Assembly: GCA_021927905.1 (NCBI GenBank)
Contig: BLLK01000032.1
Location: 1-64,000 of the forward strand
DNA: 64,000 nt
DNA from: Chaetoceros tenuissimus
Taxonomy: Eukaryota > Bacillariophyta > Thalassiosirophyceae > Chaetocerotales > Chaetocerotaceae
Direction of reading: 5' to 3'
Positions 9,212 through 18,845 of this stretch are shown one piece after another; the stretch's first letter is position 1; each line of letters begins with the position of its first letter. A program made the position numbers and the translations under genes. Under the pieces are notes generated by a model. The model saw nothing but the letters and a program-made list of their open reading frames with translations. It had not been told where the DNA came from and made no database searches.

Positions 9212-11818
9212 ATGGTTCGTCACTTTGTAAAAGGAGGAATATGGAAAAACTCTGAGGATGAAATCCTCAAAGCAGCTGTCATGAAATATGGCAAACAACA
9301 ATGGGCACGTGTGGCATCTCTTCTCAATCGCAAGTCAGCTAAACAATGCAAAGCACGCTGGAATGAATGGCTTGATCCTTCAATTCGTAAAGTAGAATGG
9401 AGTAGGGAAGAAGATGAGAAGTTATTACATTTGGCAAAACTTATGCCTGCACAATGGAAGACTATTGGACCTCTTGTAGGCGGACGTACTTCGGTGCAGT
9501 GTCAAGAACGCTATGAACAATTATTAGATGAGGCGGCTACAGGTGGCACTGATGCAGATACCGCTGATGCTGATGGACTTGCTTCTGCTAGAAAGTTAAG
9601 GGCAGGAGATATTGATCCGCATCCGGAAACAAAACCTGCTAGACCGGATCCTATTGACATGGATGAAGATGAAATTGAAATGCTTCAAGAAGCTCGTGCA
9701 AGGTTGGCGAATACACAAGGTAAAAAGGCAAAGAGAAAAGCTAGAGAAAAGATGTTGAATGAAGCGAAAAGATTGGCAGACTTGCAAAAGAGGCGTGAAT
9801 TGAAACAAGCTGGTTTGATTAGTCAAAATGCAAGAATCAAGGCAAGATCCGGAAAAAGAGGGCGAAGAGAGATTGATTTTGGTGTTGAAATTCCTTTCCA
9901 TAAACCTGCACCAGCTGGATTTCATTCGACTGCAGATGAGGATTTAATGGCTGACGAACAGAGAAGAAAACGACAGAAGCAGATTGATTTCAAACAGATT
10001 AATGAAGCTCAATTTAGATCTAGAGATAGAGAAGAAAAAATGGCAAAGAAGAAAGAAGAAGCAAGATTGAGAAATTTAGAAAGAAGTAATATGCAATATG
10101 TGGTTGCACAGGTAGCTAAAAAGAATGACCCAATTGCAGCAAGAAAGAGAGGAGTTTTGTCGATGCCAGCCCCAACCATTTCTGATGTTGAATTGGAAAA
10201 GGTGGCAAAACTTACTAAAGAACAAAGGAATGAGAATGATGCTATGCATGCTTTGAGTGGAGAAGCAGGTGGTGCTACGGATGCTCTCCTTGGTGACTAC
10301 AGTGATAGACCATTGCCGACTCCAATGAGAACTCCAATGACTGGAGCTAAAATGCCCACCAATGAAAGCATCATGAGAGAAGCAAGCAACTTGAGGATGC
10401 TTGAACGTGGACAGACACCATTACTTGGTGAAATGAATCCTACATTAGAACTTACAAATACAAGTGAATCTAATCAAGGTCAGAGTGGTGAGTTCTTACA
10501 TCTTTTCAATTTGATTTTTTCAAGATCGCATTCAGCTAAGATAATGTTTTCAGGCGAAGACACTGCAGCCGCGAGAATGTCAGCAAGCCAAACCCCTATG
10601 AGCGTTGGAAGAAGGGATCAGCTTGGTCTGAATCGCCCAGACTCTGAACTTCGTCCAGGGACTGATATGCTTGGAGGTGATTTCGGAGATGATGTTTCGC
10701 TCTCTGCCACTTCATTTGCGACTTCTGTTGGAGGGAGATCAATGTCTATCCGAGAGCGTGCAAAAGCAGAGAGAAAGGCGATTAAACGTGCAAGAAAAGA
10801 ATTAGAATTGGCGCTTGCGAATTTACCTGCTCCACAATTTGAGTATGAGTTAGCAGTTCCAGAAACAGTGACAGATGACGATGATGAACATGATAACAAG
10901 ATGGAAGTTGAGAAGGATGCAGAAGATATTGAAGCAGAGGAAAGAGAAAGGCTAGCGAAAGAAGCAGCGAAACTATACGAAGCTCGTTCGAGTGTTGTAA
11001 AACGCGCTGAGCTCCCACGCCCAGTTGGAGCAATTGTTGAGAACATGGTCATTGGAGAAAACAATGCGATGGACGAAACAGATGCTGAGGTCACAGCACA
11101 AGCACTTGTTCGTGAGGAAATGCTTCATATTTTGCAGCATGATGCATTTAAATTTCCTATATCAGTAGAAGTTGATGTAGACAAGAAGAAGAAAAAGAGC
11201 AAAAAGAAATCAAAGGTGGATAATACTTCGGCTCCTGTGCCTCCATCAGAACCGTTAGAACTTATCAGTGAAGAGTCATTTACTGCAGCCAAACAACTAC
11301 TTGATACAGAAGTAGATGCTGTAATTCAGGAAAAGAGAAGCCTTGCCATCAAAAATTTCGGCTCTTTTACTTCGGATGACCAAGTGAAAGCTGTTTTGAA
11401 TGCAAGTACTGTGAAGAGTTGCCTGACCAGTGATTCAGTAGTAGATACAGATGAGAATTTTATGGAAAAGGAGTACAATGCCCTTCAAGATACTGTTGCT
11501 TCCTTGAGGAAACAGAATGATAAAATGGAATCTAAATTGTTGATCAAGAATGGAGGTTACATCAAACGTCACGATAATTTCAGAGAAAAGTTCCAGCAAA
11601 GTTTTGATCAAATGCAAAATTCCAAAATCGAAGAAAGTGTTTATAGGACTTTAATGAAGCATGAAGAAAAAGGCATTGAAAATAGAATTGACATGTTAAA
11701 GGATGACATTGATAAGTTGGAGAAAATTGAGGCTGCCCTTCAAAAGAAATATGGTGATTTACTTCACGAGAAGAATCGTCATAGAGCTCTACTTCGTAAG
11801 AACAATAGCAATAATTAA
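9212..11818 (+). CDS. CDC5: Pre-mRNA splicing factor CDC5/CEF1
   Basis: CDC5L/Cef1 is a core component of the Prp19 (NineTeen) complex, needed for catalytic activation of the spliceosome. Two Myb/SANT repeats open the protein (about residues 7-105) with the hallmark GGIWKNSEDEILKAAV, KQCKARWNEWLDP and a second repeat ending CQERYEQLL. They are followed by the conserved PDPIDMDEDEIEMLQEARARL and EIPFHKPAPAGF elements, basic coiled coil, TP-rich middle and a C-terminal coiled coil. The frame is open throughout, but 10488-10553 has clear intron borders and its 22 codons do not look like family sequence, so the mature protein is probably 846 residues rather than 868 (CDS then 9212-10487 joined to 10554-11818). 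Confidence 0.93.
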   Translation: MVRHFVKGGIWKNSEDEILKAAVMKYGKQQWARVASLLNRKSAKQCKARWNEWLDPSIRKVEWSREEDEKLLHLAKLMPAQWKTIGPLVGGRTSVQCQERYEQLLDEAATGGTDADTADADGLASARKLRAGDIDPHPETKPARPDPIDMDEDEIEMLQEARARLANTQGKKAKRKAREKMLNEAKRLADLQKRRELKQAGLISQNARIKARSGKRGRREIDFGVEIPFHKPAPAGFHSTADEDLMADEQRRKRQKQIDFKQINEAQFRSRDREEKMAKKKEEARLRNLERSNMQYVVAQVAKKNDPIAARKRGVLSMPAPTISDVELEKVAKLTKEQRNENDAMHALSGEAGGATDALLGDYSDRPLPTPMRTPMTGAKMPTNESIMREASNLRMLERGQTPLLGEMNPTLELTNTSESNQGQSGEFLHLFNLIFSRSHSAKIMFSGEDTAAARMSASQTPMSVGRRDQLGLNRPDSELRPGTDMLGGDFGDDVSLSATSFATSVGGRSMSIRERAKAERKAIKRARKELELALANLPAPQFEYELAVPETVTDDDDEHDNKMEVEKDAEDIEAEERERLAKEAAKLYEARSSVVKRAELPRPVGAIVENMVIGENNAMDETDAEVTAQALVREEMLHILQHDAFKFPISVEVDVDKKKKKSKKKSKVDNTSAPVPPSEPLELISEESFTAAKQLLDTEVDAVIQEKRSLAIKNFGSFTSDDQVKAVLNASTVKSCLTSDSVVDTDENFMEKEYNALQDTVASLRKQNDKMESKLLIKNGGYIKRHDNFREKFQQSFDQMQNSKIEESVYRTLMKHEEKGIENRIDMLKDDIDKLEKIEAALQKKYGDLLHEKNRHRALLRKNNSNN
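10488..10553 (+). other. Probable 66-base in-frame intron in CDC5
   Basis: The segment starts GTGAGT and ends TTTTCAG, is T-rich near its 3' end, and has a GCTAAG branch-point-like motif. Its length is a multiple of three and it has no stop, so retention would leave the frame open. Removal joins G with GC to give a Gly codon and a smooth GQSGEDTAAAR reading. Confidence 0.75.
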
Positions 11819-12255
11819 TAGTTTCTTTGCAGCAAGTTTGAACATACGAGTAAATAGAAGAATAACTAATGCGTATTTATTTGTAGAAAATGGGAAATGG
11901 ATAAGGAGAAAAAATAAAAAATGGAAAGAAAACGGGAAAAAAGATAGAAAGATAAGTTGGCGCGAACGTCTGTCTGTTTTTGTGAAGGTACGCACCTTCT
12001 CCTCCAATCAAACCTACACGTGGCTTTGGATCCAAGCCAATGAAAAAAGGGGGGTGGGAAAAGATCCAGTTTCTGTTGACACTCTACAGGTCATAAAAAA
12101 AGTGAGGGCAAATTTCAACGCCTCTTCTTGACAGGTAAATCAACCGTTAACACATGTTTGGCTGATAAAACTAGGTAATTACCTAGTTCATAGCACATGA
12201 ACTAAAAATAGAAACTAACACCACTTCTTACATTATTTCTATAGCATTTGAACCA
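11819..12255. other. Intergenic region, 437 bases
   Basis: This spacer lies between co-oriented CDC5 and the ankyrin-HDAC gene. It holds the CDC5 3' end and the HDAC promoter. A continuation of an overlapping frame (to 12131) is open but has no recognisable content, so I do not call it a gene. Confidence 0.5.
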
Positions 12256-15200
12256 ATGGAGACACCGGTGGCGAGTGATGATGAGTCTTTTGATCCATAT
12301 AGCGTAGGGCCGCGGTATCCAATCCATAATGCGGTTGAAGAACAGACGGTGGAGGTTTTGCGCGGAATGATTTGTGTACCAAGATATGGGGGAAGTGATG
12401 ATTCTTCAGATAGCAGTGATGATGATGGTGACAGTGTTGTCAGTGATAGCAGTAGTGGTACAGATGGAGAGAGAGACTCTGCATTTGCCCAAGCTGCGGC
12501 TATGGGGCACAATTTTGTTAGTACTGGAGTTTCACCTATGCCATCGGCGGCAGCGGCTCAAGATGCCAATCAAGGAGAAGCAGAGGTAAAAAATGAGGAT
12601 ACTACGAATGCTATGGAGGTTGATTTTACGACAGAAACACCATCTTCCCCTCAAAAATCTGACGAAAATATGGAAAAAATTAGTCCAGAAAAAATAGATT
12701 CAGAGGGCAACACCGACGTAGTTAGGGATCCTGCAGGCGAAGCTGTTGAACAAGAAATCAAACCACAAAGTACAGAAGATTCTGGAGTCATAGAGAATGC
12801 GGCCGTCAAGGAAGAAAAGAAAAAACACAAGAAGAAAAAGCGCAAAAAAGAGAAAGAAATTTCTTATTACTGTCCTCACGACGTTGATCTTCGTGACCCT
12901 GATGGAAACACACCGCTCCATGTAGCTATTCATTGTAGAAAATTGGAACACATGAAGTTGTTATTGGAAGCGGGAGCACAGCCGAATAGCAAATGCGATC
13001 ACTCGGCACCTATTCATACTGCAATTTCCATGGGATCGATAATAGCTCACAAAGAGTTTGCTTTTGAGGCTGTGGAATTATTGAGTAAATTTGGAGCTGA
13101 TCTTGGAGCTAGAGATGACTCTTCGCATACTCCATTGTATTTAGCAACTATGTACAATCTGCCAAGCGTAGCAGGATTTCTTCTAAACGATCCAATGGGA
13201 ATGCAAACATTGAACATGAGAAGTGATCGTACTGGGGGTAGACCGCTTCATGCTGCTGCAAAGTTTGATACGTCTAAGGGCAAAATACTATCAAAAGTTG
13301 CAGGAAATGGAAATATAAGTTCTGATGTGGGAGTTGCGAGCAAAGCAATCATGACTCAAATGCTACTGAATACCCCAGGGATTGAAGTTGATGTTACAAA
13401 TAATTATGGTCGCTCACCACTACACATTGCTGCAAGCCGCGGTAATTGGCAAGTTGTTAGCTTGTTGCTGTCAGCTGGTGCCAATCCTCAATTGAAAGAT
13501 CAAAGGGGGCTCACTGCTGGTTTACTAGCGTTGAAAAAGGGGATGGCAATCCCAAATGACCTTAATGCATCACTGGGACTTTCCACAATTCCCCCTGCTA
13601 TTGAGTCCATATCCATGCCAACAAAGAGAGATTTAATCATCGATCCGGAAAGTTCGACATTTCTCATCTGTCATGAACTGTGTAGTCAACATTTTACATG
13701 CCCTCCAATCAGTAGAGATGCTATGGAACCACCTCCAGAAAATGTTCGTCGACTTTCTGTACTCTTGGATAAAGAAACAGGAATTCTGAGAAGTGCTGAG
13801 TTTGAAGGGGCGAAGTGGGAAGGAGAAGCCAGAAGAGCGTCAATGGCTGATGTTTTGAAAGTTCATGAATACAAGTATGTTGAAAAGATTTCACAGCTAT
13901 GTGCCGAAATCCCTGATCATCCAAATGCTATTGCACACTTGGATAGCGACACTGGTCTATCTAGATGGAGTTTCGAGGCAGCAATGCGTGCAGCAGGTAG
14001 TGTATGTGAAGCTGTTGACCGTGTTTTAGCTGGCGACTTTCGTAATGCATTCTGTGCTGTTCGCCCGCCAGGTCATCATGCTGGCCCTCGCGGTATTGTT
14101 CGTTGTGAAAAGGATCCAGAAGGTTCTCATGGCTTCTGTCTGCTCAATAATGTTGCCATTGGCGCTGCGTACGCAAGAAGCATGTATCGTAATGATGGAA
14201 TCAAAAAGGTTGCCATCATTGACTTTGATGTTCATCACGGAAATGGCACTGAAGCTGTGATTCGCAACTTAGTCCCAAGTATGGACAAAGCAAAGATTCG
14301 TTTGCCTTTTGCCTGGGGAGAAATGGAGACACCCCGCTACAGACCCTGGTTAGATGAATCAGACGTCGAAAATGTGTTCTTCGCTAGTGCTCATGGATAT
14401 GGTCCACGGCAACTTGTGCACCATATGGGACCTCATCCTGGATGGTTCTATCCATCATCTGGAAAGTCATTCGTCGCTCCAAGTATTGAATCTCCAAACT
14501 CTGTTGAAATGCCTTCTACTGAAGATTTCATCATGACTCAAGCATGGACCCGAATGGGAGAGGAATCTAGAATGAATTGCTGCAAAGTCATCAATGTAGG
14601 TCTGAATCTTCCTGTACCAGGTGAAACTCCAGGAATGCAAAGAGTAGAGACCCGTGATGCTTACCGCAAGAACATTCTTCCTCACTTACTAGAATTTAAT
14701 CCTGATATCATTTTCATTAGTGCAGGATTTGATGCGCATAAGCGTGACGAAATGAACTTTGGCTATGTTGGTATGGTCGAAGAAGACTATGAATGGGTTA
14801 CAGAACAGCTTGTAAAGGTTGCTAATACTTGTTGTAACGGAAGGATTATTTCTGTCCTTGAGGGAGGGTACAGAATTCACGGGGGAATCGTGTCTCCTTT
14901 CGCTCGAAGTGTGGCAAGTCATGTTCGTGGGCTCATGGACGGAGGTAATAGTCGAGAAGTATTTGATAGAGCAGAGAGTGAATGGGAGAGTAGATTTGAA
15001 AGAGAAATGGTTGAAGAAAGGGAGCGTAAACGTCAACTACGAATGGAGAGATTGACCCGTCCGTATGGTCTCAGCAGGAGACATGAAGCAGCTGCTGCTG
15101 CAGCAGCTCCGCAAGAAACAAGTGCTGACGTAGATGCAGCAACTACAACAACAAATGACATGGATGCATTATTACAAATGCCTCTTCAAGCCACTGGTGG

Positions 15201-15327
15201 AGATGAAGAAGTAGCAGAAAGTGCTGCAACAAATAATGATGACGATGAACGACCAACAAAGAGGAAACGTAATCAAGTAGATTACAAAGAATTATTTGAA
15301 CAAATGAAGAAAGAAGGTCTAGCTTAA
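12256..15327 (+). CDS. Ankyrin repeat-class II histone deacetylase fusion (1023 aa)
   Basis: The C-terminal half (about residues 468-895) is a zinc-dependent histone deacetylase of class II type, which removes acetyl groups from lysines of histones or other proteins. Visible motifs: RPPGHHAGP (about 603, catalytic His pair), DFDVHHGNGT (about 655, zinc-ligand Asp and His), SAGFDAHKRD (about 821, zinc-ligand Asp) and LEGGY (about 867, with the catalytic Tyr rather than the class IIa His). Thus all key residues are present. The N-terminal half has an acidic start, a lysine cluster (about 190-205) that could be a nuclear signal, and ankyrin repeats (about 210-430) with DGNTPLHVAI and GRSPLHIAASRG cores. 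An Ala-rich run and a basic KRKRN tail close the protein. Single exon. The ankyrin part probably recruits partners or reads a modified tail; this is inference. Confidence 0.9.
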   Translation: METPVASDDESFDPYSVGPRYPIHNAVEEQTVEVLRGMICVPRYGGSDDSSDSSDDDGDSVVSDSSSGTDGERDSAFAQAAAMGHNFVSTGVSPMPSAAAAQDANQGEAEVKNEDTTNAMEVDFTTETPSSPQKSDENMEKISPEKIDSEGNTDVVRDPAGEAVEQEIKPQSTEDSGVIENAAVKEEKKKHKKKKRKKEKEISYYCPHDVDLRDPDGNTPLHVAIHCRKLEHMKLLLEAGAQPNSKCDHSAPIHTAISMGSIIAHKEFAFEAVELLSKFGADLGARDDSSHTPLYLATMYNLPSVAGFLLNDPMGMQTLNMRSDRTGGRPLHAAAKFDTSKGKILSKVAGNGNISSDVGVASKAIMTQMLLNTPGIEVDVTNNYGRSPLHIAASRGNWQVVSLLLSAGANPQLKDQRGLTAGLLALKKGMAIPNDLNASLGLSTIPPAIESISMPTKRDLIIDPESSTFLICHELCSQHFTCPPISRDAMEPPPENVRRLSVLLDKETGILRSAEFEGAKWEGEARRASMADVLKVHEYKYVEKISQLCAEIPDHPNAIAHLDSDTGLSRWSFEAAMRAAGSVCEAVDRVLAGDFRNAFCAVRPPGHHAGPRGIVRCEKDPEGSHGFCLLNNVAIGAAYARSMYRNDGIKKVAIIDFDVHHGNGTEAVIRNLVPSMDKAKIRLPFAWGEMETPRYRPWLDESDVENVFFASAHGYGPRQLVHHMGPHPGWFYPSSGKSFVAPSIESPNSVEMPSTEDFIMTQAWTRMGEESRMNCCKVINVGLNLPVPGETPGMQRVETRDAYRKNILPHLLEFNPDIIFISAGFDAHKRDEMNFGYVGMVEEDYEWVTEQLVKVANTCCNGRIISVLEGGYRIHGGIVSPFARSVASHVRGLMDGGNSREVFDRAESEWESRFEREMVEERERKRQLRMERLTRPYGLSRRHEAAAAAAAPQETSADVDAATTTTNDMDALLQMPLQATGGDEEVAESAATNNDDDERPTKRKRNQVDYKELFEQMKKEGLA

Positions 15328-15390
15328 TTTTAAAAGTAATTTTGTATTCCTTACTGAACTGTTATACTTATTGTCTATGCAATATTAAAG

Positions 15391-16527
15391 TTACTTATCT
15401 ATCCAAGCATAATAAGTGATCAAAGTCGCCTTGCTTGTATTCCTTCCAACACTGCGTAAACTCGTACCTCCAATAATCATCTCGTCCAATTTGTCAGCAT
15501 CCTCTTGACTCAAAAACAATTGCTTGATACGTTTACAACTTCGAAGAATTTGCAAAATAGCTCGTGCAGAACTCTCCCCACTCCGAAAGAATGAACAATT
15601 ATCTCTCATTTCTTGTTCACTCACAATTGGATGATACGTGTGACTATTTTTGGCAGGTGTCGAATGGATAGGTGTAGATTGTAAAATTGCATGATTTGAC
15701 CGTTTCGTTTGAGATGCCCAAATGGAAGAATGTTGGCGTAGATGATGATATCTACTTTCAATCACTTTTTGAATGTCAGTCAGAGCTTCGTTAAGTGCTA
15801 TAAGACCAAATCTTCCTCGGACAGTTTTGGGTATAGCTGCATATTCTATTTGATCAATTGGTCTCACTTTGATTTGTAAGAAATTTTGTGACGGTGATGA
15901 TTCAGAGGAAGAGGGATGAAGAGGTGTCTTTGCATTGAAAGTAGAGGAAGGGGTAGATGTTTGTTGAGTATACGACGGATTGACTTTACTATCATGCCCT
16001 TCCTTCTTACTACTTTGATGCCTTTCATTTCCAAATAGAGTTCCGATACTCTTTCCCATTTGTACGAGACCATTACCGGGTAGTAAATCATACAAATCTT
16101 GATCCTCGAGCTGTTGCGAAATATTCTGCAAGTATTTTTTCTGCGCCATGGCCGATGCCTTTGTACTTTCCAAAGATTGCACAGCAGCTTTTTCTTCCTG
16201 CAACACCTGCCCAATAGTTGCAACTTTGGACTCAAGCTGTGACAAAATGGCATGAATACCGTTTAGTTGCTGGACCATGCTCTGATTGATTTCATTTTGA
16301 GGAGACTTTTCCTCTTTATCTAAATTAGGATCGAAGTTTTCATCATTTACAAGAGTCTTGCTGTTGGTAGAAGAAAATGTAGATCCCATCGTGGCAATCT
16401 TGAGGGAAGATATTTGTTGCATCAGTGCTGCTTCTTTGGAGAGAGATTGAAGAGTCTGAGAAAACGTGTTGGACAATTCATGGATTGCATCCTCTGCTTC
16501 TTTCGTCACTTCCATTGTTGATGTCAT
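15391..16527 (-). CDS. SKA1: SKA1-like spindle and kinetochore-associated protein (378 aa)
   Basis: SKA1 is a microtubule-binding subunit of the SKA complex, which couples kinetochores to depolymerising microtubules in mitosis. The evidence is the C-terminal half (about residues 215-378): IPKTVRGRFGLIALNEALTD followed by IQKVIESRYHHLRQ matches the pattern of the SKA1 winged-helix microtubule-binding domain (IP-x-x-x-[KR]-[GS]-R...IN..I.EIN..I..KY..L), and a later ARAILQILRSCKRIKQL segment matches the ILRHCRRL helix. The N-terminal half is coiled coil (about 1-150), as expected for SKA1 assembly, though the linker is longer than in animals, where the protein is about 255 residues. Convergent with the HDAC gene (63 bases) and divergent from OPA3. 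Recognition is by motif, so distant homology should be confirmed by profile search. Confidence 0.72.
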   Translation of the reverse strand: MTSTMEVTKEAEDAIHELSNTFSQTLQSLSKEAALMQQISSLKIATMGSTFSSTNSKTLVNDENFDPNLDKEEKSPQNEINQSMVQQLNGIHAILSQLESKVATIGQVLQEEKAAVQSLESTKASAMAQKKYLQNISQQLEDQDLYDLLPGNGLVQMGKSIGTLFGNERHQSSKKEGHDSKVNPSYTQQTSTPSSTFNAKTPLHPSSSESSPSQNFLQIKVRPIDQIEYAAIPKTVRGRFGLIALNEALTDIQKVIESRYHHLRQHSSIWASQTKRSNHAILQSTPIHSTPAKNSHTYHPIVSEQEMRDNCSFFRSGESSARAILQILRSCKRIKQLFLSQEDADKLDEMIIGGTSLRSVGRNTSKATLITYYAWIDK

Positions 16528-16874
16528 ACTTTTGATTAGTCAAACTTTGTGTTTAGGAGTTGATGAAGACTAGACGAAATGAAATACATAGGCAACGAAG
16601 GAGAGAGGTACCAGAAAAAAATTGCATCCCAATGATGCTCCAAAAAATTCAAAATTAGTTCATTTCTACTATTTTAGCAATCTCAATCATCATCCGACTA
16701 TTTTAGTTTCACAACGGTTTTCCTCAACAAAAGAGAAAAGGTAAAAGAACAAGTTCAAGCTTTTTTCCTATTATCTTTGTTCTATGAATATCATATGTTG
16801 TACTTGCAGCCTCTTGGAATAACAAACTCAACCCCTAGCATCATCCCTAGCTCCAATCTATACAATATCTAAAA
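16528..16874. other. Divergent intergenic region
   Basis: This 347-base spacer lies between SKA1-like (-) and OPA3-like (+) genes. Both promoters must lie here. I see no other element. Confidence 0.5.
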
Positions 16875-17369
16875 ATGGTTCAGCTGCCAATCGCGAAACT
16901 TGCTTCGCTCCTAATCAAAACCTTGTCCAAACCCATGGCAAAACGAGTCAAACACAACTTTAAGAAAAAAGAACTTTCCCAAAACTTTCTTGTAAACATT
17001 GGACAATTGACTCATAACGTTACTACAAGAATGACGATATGGTCTAGTGGATATAAAGTGAGATCTATACAACCTCTTGAAAAGGAAGCAGCACTCTCTG
17101 CAGGAGCTGATTTTATTGGTGAAGCCTTTATTTTTGGGGTAGCTGGTGCTATTGTAGTCTGGGAATATGATAAAAGTAAAAAGAAGGATGCAGATAAGGA
17201 ATTGAAGAATTTGCAACGAGAGAAAAGTCAACAGAGTAGATTGTTGGATTTGGAAAAGAGAATGTCTAGGATTGAACAAAATCTTGCAGAGGTTGTAAGG
17301 ATTCATCGAGATAGATTTGAGACTATACATGAACCAGTGATTAAGAAGCGTCGAGGTTGGCTGTGGTGA
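16875..17369 (+). CDS. OPA3: OPA3-like mitochondrial membrane protein (164 aa)
   Basis: OPA3 proteins are small mitochondrial membrane proteins; the human one is mutated in optic atrophy and 3-methylglutaconic aciduria, and its biochemical role is still unclear. The match is end to end: an N-terminal PIAKLASLLIKTLSKPMAKR segment (family pattern P-x-AKL...SKP-x-A-x-R), the IQPLEKEAALSAGADFIGEA block (family: I-x-PLNE-x-AA-x-x-GA-x-x-x-GE) and the hydrophobic segment FGVAGAIVVWEY (about residues 88-99), followed by a charged coiled coil. Length is typical (human 179). Convergent with the oxidoreductase gene, 150 bases between stops. Confidence 0.88.
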   Translation: MVQLPIAKLASLLIKTLSKPMAKRVKHNFKKKELSQNFLVNIGQLTHNVTTRMTIWSSGYKVRSIQPLEKEAALSAGADFIGEAFIFGVAGAIVVWEYDKSKKKDADKELKNLQREKSQQSRLLDLEKRMSRIEQNLAEVVRIHRDRFETIHEPVIKKRRGWLW

Positions 17370-17519
17370 TTCTGAGATTATTGATTATGACTTCTTAGAG
17401 CATATAAATAGAATAGAAAATTTTGTAAATAGGAAAAATATATATTACTTGAAATTACCCCAAGACAATATGGGAAGCATCGTAGCTATGTTGATGTTTG
17501 TATCTATTTCAATTCATAA

Positions 17520-18845
17520 TTAGACTGCATCATCGGAATTGGAATCAGTTTGTACTGTAATGTCAATTCCTTCTTCTGATAGTACTTTGTAAACTGTGTC
17601 ACTATTTCCAAAAGCTCCACCTGGCACCATAACACCACCGTCATTGAATTGAATCTCATCCTTGTGGTTTTTGATCATGAGTGCCAATGCGACAATTATT
17701 TGTGGTGTTGCAACGTAGCCTGGTTCGGGACCAGAGCACACAACTTTGACTGCTTCCTTTTCATCCATTCCATAAGCTGTGCAATATGTTTTGAAAGAAC
17801 CGACAGCAATTTCTTCTTCAGTTGGTCCACCCTCTCGAAATACGTTATTTGTGAACAAAGCAGGATTACTATGGAGTATTTTACAACCCGCTTCAAACCT
17901 TGCAAGAGTGGAAAACACTGCACCATACCCAAGCACCTTGTATGCGTTTGACTTGGAATCAACTCCGAAAGAAATGCTCATATTTGGATGAGGATCAATC
18001 TCTACTGGATTTGGTAAATTTTTATTGCGGTAACGAAGATACCTATCAGTCGCAAGAACACAACTTGCATCAGAACCCATGAATTTCAAAAGATAAGTAT
18101 TGGTTTCTTTGTGATAGACTGGAGTTGTTCCAGGTTTTTCAATAATCTTTGGCCAAGACTTTGGAGGCTTGGGAGCACTTTCAATCCCCAACTCCTTCTT
18201 GACATTTTCGCGTGATTTTTTCAAATCTCCTTTGCTTGCGGAATGAAAACCATCGACAGCCGCATGATAGGTAGTTGGATTTGCACAAGAGATGTTTTGA
18301 AATGTATGTATGATTTCTAGATTTGTAACTTTGCCATATTTTTGTCTGCACTGTCTCATTGCCAATTGTGCTGATAAATCAGCTGGAACGGAATCAAATC
18401 CGCAGGCAGAAAGAATGAGGGTATTATTTGCTTGTGCTCTTTTATCATATTTTGCAAGCATATCGTCGAAAAATTGCGGTTCTCCGCAGATATCTAAATA
18501 ATGAGTTTTTGCATCCAAAGCTGCAGAAACAATAGATTCCCCAATTCTGTTAAAGGGTCCGGCACATGCAATCACAATGTCTGCTTTCGAAAGAGCTGAT
18601 TTTAGATTCTGATAGTCCGTATGATTTTCTGCAGCATAATCTGTGCTTTTTGGTGGAGTAGGTGCCACAAATGTTCCAACAGTGGATGGAAGACCGAGGG
18701 ACTGAGCCAGTGCTGACAGTTTTTCTTGGTCTCTACCAGCAAGTGCAATTTTGATGGAAGGATGTTTGTCATGAAGATATTTCACAACTTTTTTTCCAGT
18801 GAAACCTGTGCAACCATAAATGATGATGTCGAATTGTCTAGACAT
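17520..18845 (-). CDS. Saccharopine dehydrogenase-like oxidoreductase (SCCPDH family, 441 aa)
   Basis: The N-terminus is a Rossmann fold of the SCCPDH type: IIIYGCTGFTGKKVVKYL (about residues 7-24) with the GxTGFTG nucleotide-binding loop, then IALAGRDQEKL, VIACAGPFNRIGE and YLDICGEPQF, all signatures of this family of saccharopine-dehydrogenase-like proteins. The true substrate of the family is not settled; members are linked to lipid droplets and membranes and are not the lysine-catabolic enzyme itself. The C-terminal half carries the family's GYGAVFSTLARFEAG and PEPGYVATPQIIVALAL segments. Full length. The divergent partner is the DUF2306-like copy 1. Confidence 0.88.
   Translation of the reverse strand: MSRQFDIIIYGCTGFTGKKVVKYLHDKHPSIKIALAGRDQEKLSALAQSLGLPSTVGTFVAPTPPKSTDYAAENHTDYQNLKSALSKADIVIACAGPFNRIGESIVSAALDAKTHYLDICGEPQFFDDMLAKYDKRAQANNTLILSACGFDSVPADLSAQLAMRQCRQKYGKVTNLEIIHTFQNISCANPTTYHAAVDGFHSASKGDLKKSRENVKKELGIESAPKPPKSWPKIIEKPGTTPVYHKETNTYLLKFMGSDASCVLATDRYLRYRNKNLPNPVEIDPHPNMSISFGVDSKSNAYKVLGYGAVFSTLARFEAGCKILHSNPALFTNNVFREGGPTEEEIAVGSFKTYCTAYGMDEKEAVKVVCSGPEPGYVATPQIIVALALMIKNHKDEIQFNDGGVMVPGGAFGNSDTVYKVLSEEGIDITVQTDSNSDDAV

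Noticed and set aside
11703-12131. Frame overlapping the CDC5 3' end
   Set aside because: Basic, low-complexity translation partly in another frame of CDC5; no support.
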